The notes beneath the pieces were generated by a model. That model was not told the origin of the DNA. It searched no databases and saw nothing but the letters and a program-made list of their open reading frames with translations. A stretch of 64,000 nucleotides of DNA, from positions 434,001 to 498,000 of the forward strand of contig NZ_JAMLJM010000001.1 of the NCBI RefSeq assembly GCF_023635005.1, read 5' to 3'. Both the position numbers and the translations under genes were made by a program. The DNA is from Flavobacterium luminosum. GTDB lineage: Bacteria > Bacteroidota > Bacteroidia > Flavobacteriales > Flavobacteriaceae. Within the stretch, counting starts at the first letter, position 1; each line of letters opens with the position of its first letter. Shown here in pieces: positions 62,194 through 64,000 of this stretch.

Positions 62194-62201
62194 TATATTT
62201 G
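62194..62201 (+). promoter_or_regulatory. Promoter -7 box of tRNA-Ala(GGC)
   Basis: TATATTTG, 11 bases before the tRNA. Confidence 0.6.
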
Positions 62202-62212
62202 ACAATCTTTTT

Positions 62213-62286
62213 GGGGGATTAGCTCATTTGGCTAGAGCGCTACGCTGGCAGCGTAGAGGCGACCGGTTCGAATCCGGTATTCTCCA
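62213..62286 (+). tRNA. tRNA-Ala (anticodon GGC)
   Basis: 74 bases: acceptor GGGGGAT/ATTCTCC with two G-U pairs, discriminator A, D-arm GCTC...GAGC, anticodon stem-loop CTACG-CTGGCAG-CGTAG giving GGC, T-arm ACCGG-TTCGAAT-CCGGT. CCA is not encoded. Confidence 0.93.
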
Positions 62287-62357
62287 CTGAAAGCCATTTA
62301 CAACATTTTGAGTGTTCCTAACATATTTTGACTGATTTGTTAATTAATGTTGTAGTA

Positions 62358-62388
62358 TTGATTTTTTTTAAATAAAACAGTACATTTG
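62358..62388 (+). promoter_or_regulatory. Promoter of tRNA-Ala(UGC)
   Basis: TTG (62358-62360) and TACATTTG (62381-62388) are separated by 20 bases. The tRNA starts 10 bases after. Confidence 0.65.
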
Positions 62389-62398
62389 GGTTCGTTCT

Positions 62399-62472
62399 GG
62401 GGGATTAGCTCAGCTGGCTAGAGCGCCTGCCTTGCACGCAGGAGGTCATCGGTTCGACTCCGATATTCTCCA
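62399..62472 (+). tRNA. tRNA-Ala (anticodon UGC)
   Basis: 74 bases: acceptor GGGGGAT/ATTCTCC, D-arm GCTC...GAGC, anticodon stem-loop CCTGC-CTTGCAC-GCAGG giving UGC, T-arm ATCGG-TTCGACT-CCGAT, discriminator A. CCA is not encoded. It has its own promoter rather than being processed from the upstream tRNA. Confidence 0.95.
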
Positions 62473-62502
62473 CAAATTAACCAAAACCAAAAACCAAGTA
62501 AA

Positions 62503-62534
62503 AAAACGCCTCATCTTTTTAGAGGCGTTTTTTT
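62503..62534 (+). terminator. Terminator of the tRNA-Ala genes
   Basis: AACGCCTC/GAGGCGTT with a 9-base loop and a run of T. Confidence 0.85.
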
Positions 62535-62556
62535 TAATACTCAAATCTTTGTTGCC

Positions 62557-63507
62557 ATGAATTTGAAAGTAACTTTTTCAGTCATAACTTTACTTTTTTT
62601 AATTCAATTTTCATTTGCTCAAGAGAAAATTGTCACTAAACTTCCTGACTCTACTTCCAACTGGGAAAAGAAACACAAAATTGGTTTTGACATCAGCGAA
62701 ACAGCTTTTATGAATTGGAATGCCGGAGGAAACAATTCTATATCTGGATTATTAAAAGGTGTTTTTACCCGTTCTTACAAATACGAACACCTAAAATGGA
62801 ATAACGAATTGATTGTTCGCTATGGTGTGAACAAACAAGATGGTTTAGAGATTCGTAAAACAGATGATGTTTTACAATACAACTCCACTTTTGGTTACAG
62901 AACGGATACTATCTCGAAATGGTTTTACTCAGCCAAACTGAATTTTAACACACAATTTACTGACGGATATGCCTACCCCAATACAGAAAAAGCAATTTCT
63001 CAATTTTTTGCTCCGGCCTATCTTTTCCTAGGGATTGGTACAGAATATATCGATAAAAAAAACAAATTCAATTTTTACCTTTCTCCTTTAACTCAAAAAA
63101 CCACTTTTGTTCTCAATCAAAGACTCGCCAATGAAGGAGCTTACGGTGTGACCAAAGCTATATATGATGAATTTGGAAATTTAACACGTAAAGGACATAA
63201 AACCAGAACGGAATTAGGTGTCTTAGTCTCAGGTCAACACAAAGATGAAGTCTTTAAAAACATGGTTTTGGAAAATCGATTGAGTTTATATTCCGATTAC
63301 CTCAACAAATTTGGCAATATTGATGTGAACTGGCAAATGCAACTGGATTTGGTCGTGAACAAATACGTAAAAGCCAATGTTGGGACTCATCTGATTTATG
63401 ATGACGACATCAAAGCCAAAGAAGAAATAAATGGTGAACAAGTAACTTTAGGACCAAAAGTTCAGCTAAAACAAATTCTTGGAGTAGGCTTAGAATACGT
63501 TTTCTGA
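62557..63507 (+). CDS. DUF3078 family exported protein
   Basis: 316 residues. A signal peptide (about 1-21, IQFSFAQE) precedes strands rich in aromatic residues that suggest an outer-membrane barrel: KIGFDISETAFMNWNAGGNNSISGLLKG, LIVRYGVNKQD, DVNWQMQLDLVVNKYVKANVGTHLIYDDD, ending GVGLEYVF with terminal Phe. DUF3078 proteins are abundant in flavobacteria and have no known function. Confidence 0.88.
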   Translation: MNLKVTFSVITLLFLIQFSFAQEKIVTKLPDSTSNWEKKHKIGFDISETAFMNWNAGGNNSISGLLKGVFTRSYKYEHLKWNNELIVRYGVNKQDGLEIRKTDDVLQYNSTFGYRTDTISKWFYSAKLNFNTQFTDGYAYPNTEKAISQFFAPAYLFLGIGTEYIDKKNKFNFYLSPLTQKTTFVLNQRLANEGAYGVTKAIYDEFGNLTRKGHKTRTELGVLVSGQHKDEVFKNMVLENRLSLYSDYLNKFGNIDVNWQMQLDLVVNKYVKANVGTHLIYDDDIKAKEEINGEQVTLGPKVQLKQILGVGLEYVF

Positions 63508-63636
63508 TTGATCTATACTTTTACGCAAATCAAATTTAACTATTTGTCACACGTTATCACTTTTTAAACCAAAAATTCAAATTAATAATCTGATTTTCAG
63601 CAACTTTATACGTGTTATTCCTTAACCAATAGAGTT

Positions 63637-64000
63637 ATGAAAGACAACAGGTTTAAAAATAGAACGGAAGCAGGTTTATTACTCTCTAAACAATTATCAG
63701 AATATAAAAACACCAATGCTGTGGTATTAGCGATACCTAGAGGAGGTGTCCCTGTAGGACATATCATTGCCAAAGAATTACAACTTCCCTTGAGCATTGT
63801 ACTCTCAAAAAAAATTGGTCATCCCAACAATAAAGAATATGCAATTGGGTCCGTCTCTTTAGATACCGTAATCACTGAAAACCATACCGAGATCCCACCG
63901 GAATATATTGAAAATGAAATTATTAGTCTTCGAAAAAAATTAAGAGAAAAACAAAAACAATATATGGGGCACCAAAACCCTATTGATGTAACCAATAAGA
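63637..64000 (+). CDS. Phosphoribosyltransferase-family protein, cut by window edge
   Basis: The 121 visible residues start MKDNRFKNRTEAGLLLSKQL, then VVLAIPRGGVPVGHIIAKEL and LSIVLSKKIGHPNNKEYAIGSVS, a type I PRTase-like start as found in proteins annotated as phosphoribosyltransferase (ComF/erythromycin-esterase-linked class). The PRPP-binding loop lies beyond the edge. The substrate is not known. Confidence 0.82.
   Translation, partial: MKDNRFKNRTEAGLLLSKQLSEYKNTNAVVLAIPRGGVPVGHIIAKELQLPLSIVLSKKIGHPNNKEYAIGSVSLDTVITENHTEIPPEYIENEIISLRKKLREKQKQYMGHQNPIDVTNK

Noticed and set aside
62096..62290. Plus-strand 64-codon frame ending in tRNA-Ala(GGC)
   Set aside because: Its end (GLAHLARALRWQRRGDRFES) is translated tRNA and its start lies antisense in the ferredoxin gene.
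1..64000. CRISPR array, insertion sequence or restriction system
   Set aside because: No regular direct repeats with spacers, transposase, or methylase-nuclease pair was seen on reading the window; the methyltransferase genes present look like tRNA or lipid/rRNA types.

Overview
The window looks like a chromosomal segment of a Flavobacteriaceae bacterium, most likely Flavobacterium or a close relative. The evidence is AT-rich DNA, genes ending in type IX secretion (T9SS) sorting domains, a SprB-type repeat, DNA polymerase III alpha fused to an N-terminal exonuclease, a long-tailed ribosomal protein S16, and many Bacteroidetes-type promoters whose -7 element reads TAnnTTTG. No rRNA, CRISPR array, insertion sequence, integrase or replication origin was seen. 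Most of the window is housekeeping.

Layout. 1-4.9 kb (mostly minus strand): pth (cut by the window edge), rplY and prs; tRNA-Leu(CAA) on plus; queG and ruvB; a YjdI-like ferredoxin gene overlapping a small acetyltransferase gene. 5-8.9 kb: an APC permease, then a minus-strand cluster of three secreted phage-tail-collar-domain paralogs with a T9SS cargo gene among them. 9-13.7 kb: the rimP-nusA-infB operon, whose leader carries a terminator-like hairpin. 13.8-20 kb: universal stress protein, TerB-like protein, HupE/UreJ-like protein, dCMP deaminase, S41 protease, a minimal FAD protein, MarC, DUF3109. 20-26.7 kb: nrdB-nrdA, a small AAA+ ATPase with a 71-residue neighbour, an acetyltransferase, a dGTPase. 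26.7-33.4 kb: a T9SS-secreted M36 metalloprotease, dxs and tadA transcribed divergently, a SprB-repeat T9SS protein, a cold-shock protein.

33.5-47.8 kb: aspS, tRNA-Leu(UAG), an M20 peptidase, a methyltransferase, a TPR/HTH membrane regulator, DUF4407, a PH-SHOCT protein, MmcQ/YjbR, a cyclase-family hydrolase, a repeat element, hemW and ruvC, a flippase-like membrane protein overlapping a glycosyltransferase, a lipoprotein and DUF456. 47.9-56.8 kb: tRNA-Asp, DUF58, trxA, an outer-membrane barrel, dnaE, an RRM protein and a lipoprotein with GSGY repeats. 56.9-64 kb: rpsP-rimM-trmN6, an acyl-CoA dehydrogenase (probably glutaryl-CoA), DinB, DUF3050, a 2Fe-2S ferredoxin, tRNA-Ala(GGC) and tRNA-Ala(UGC), DUF3078 and a truncated phosphoribosyltransferase.

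Functional themes are translation (rplY, infB, nusA, rimP, rpsP, rimM, aspS, five tRNAs, tadA, queG, trmN6), DNA precursors and replication or repair (prs, nrdAB, dCMP deaminase, dgt, dnaE, ruvB, ruvC), and secretion or the cell surface. The least explained parts are the secreted tail-collar cluster, the rimP leader hairpin, a set of genes whose promoter boxes lie only 4-5 bases before the start codon, and the small AAA+ ATPase locus.
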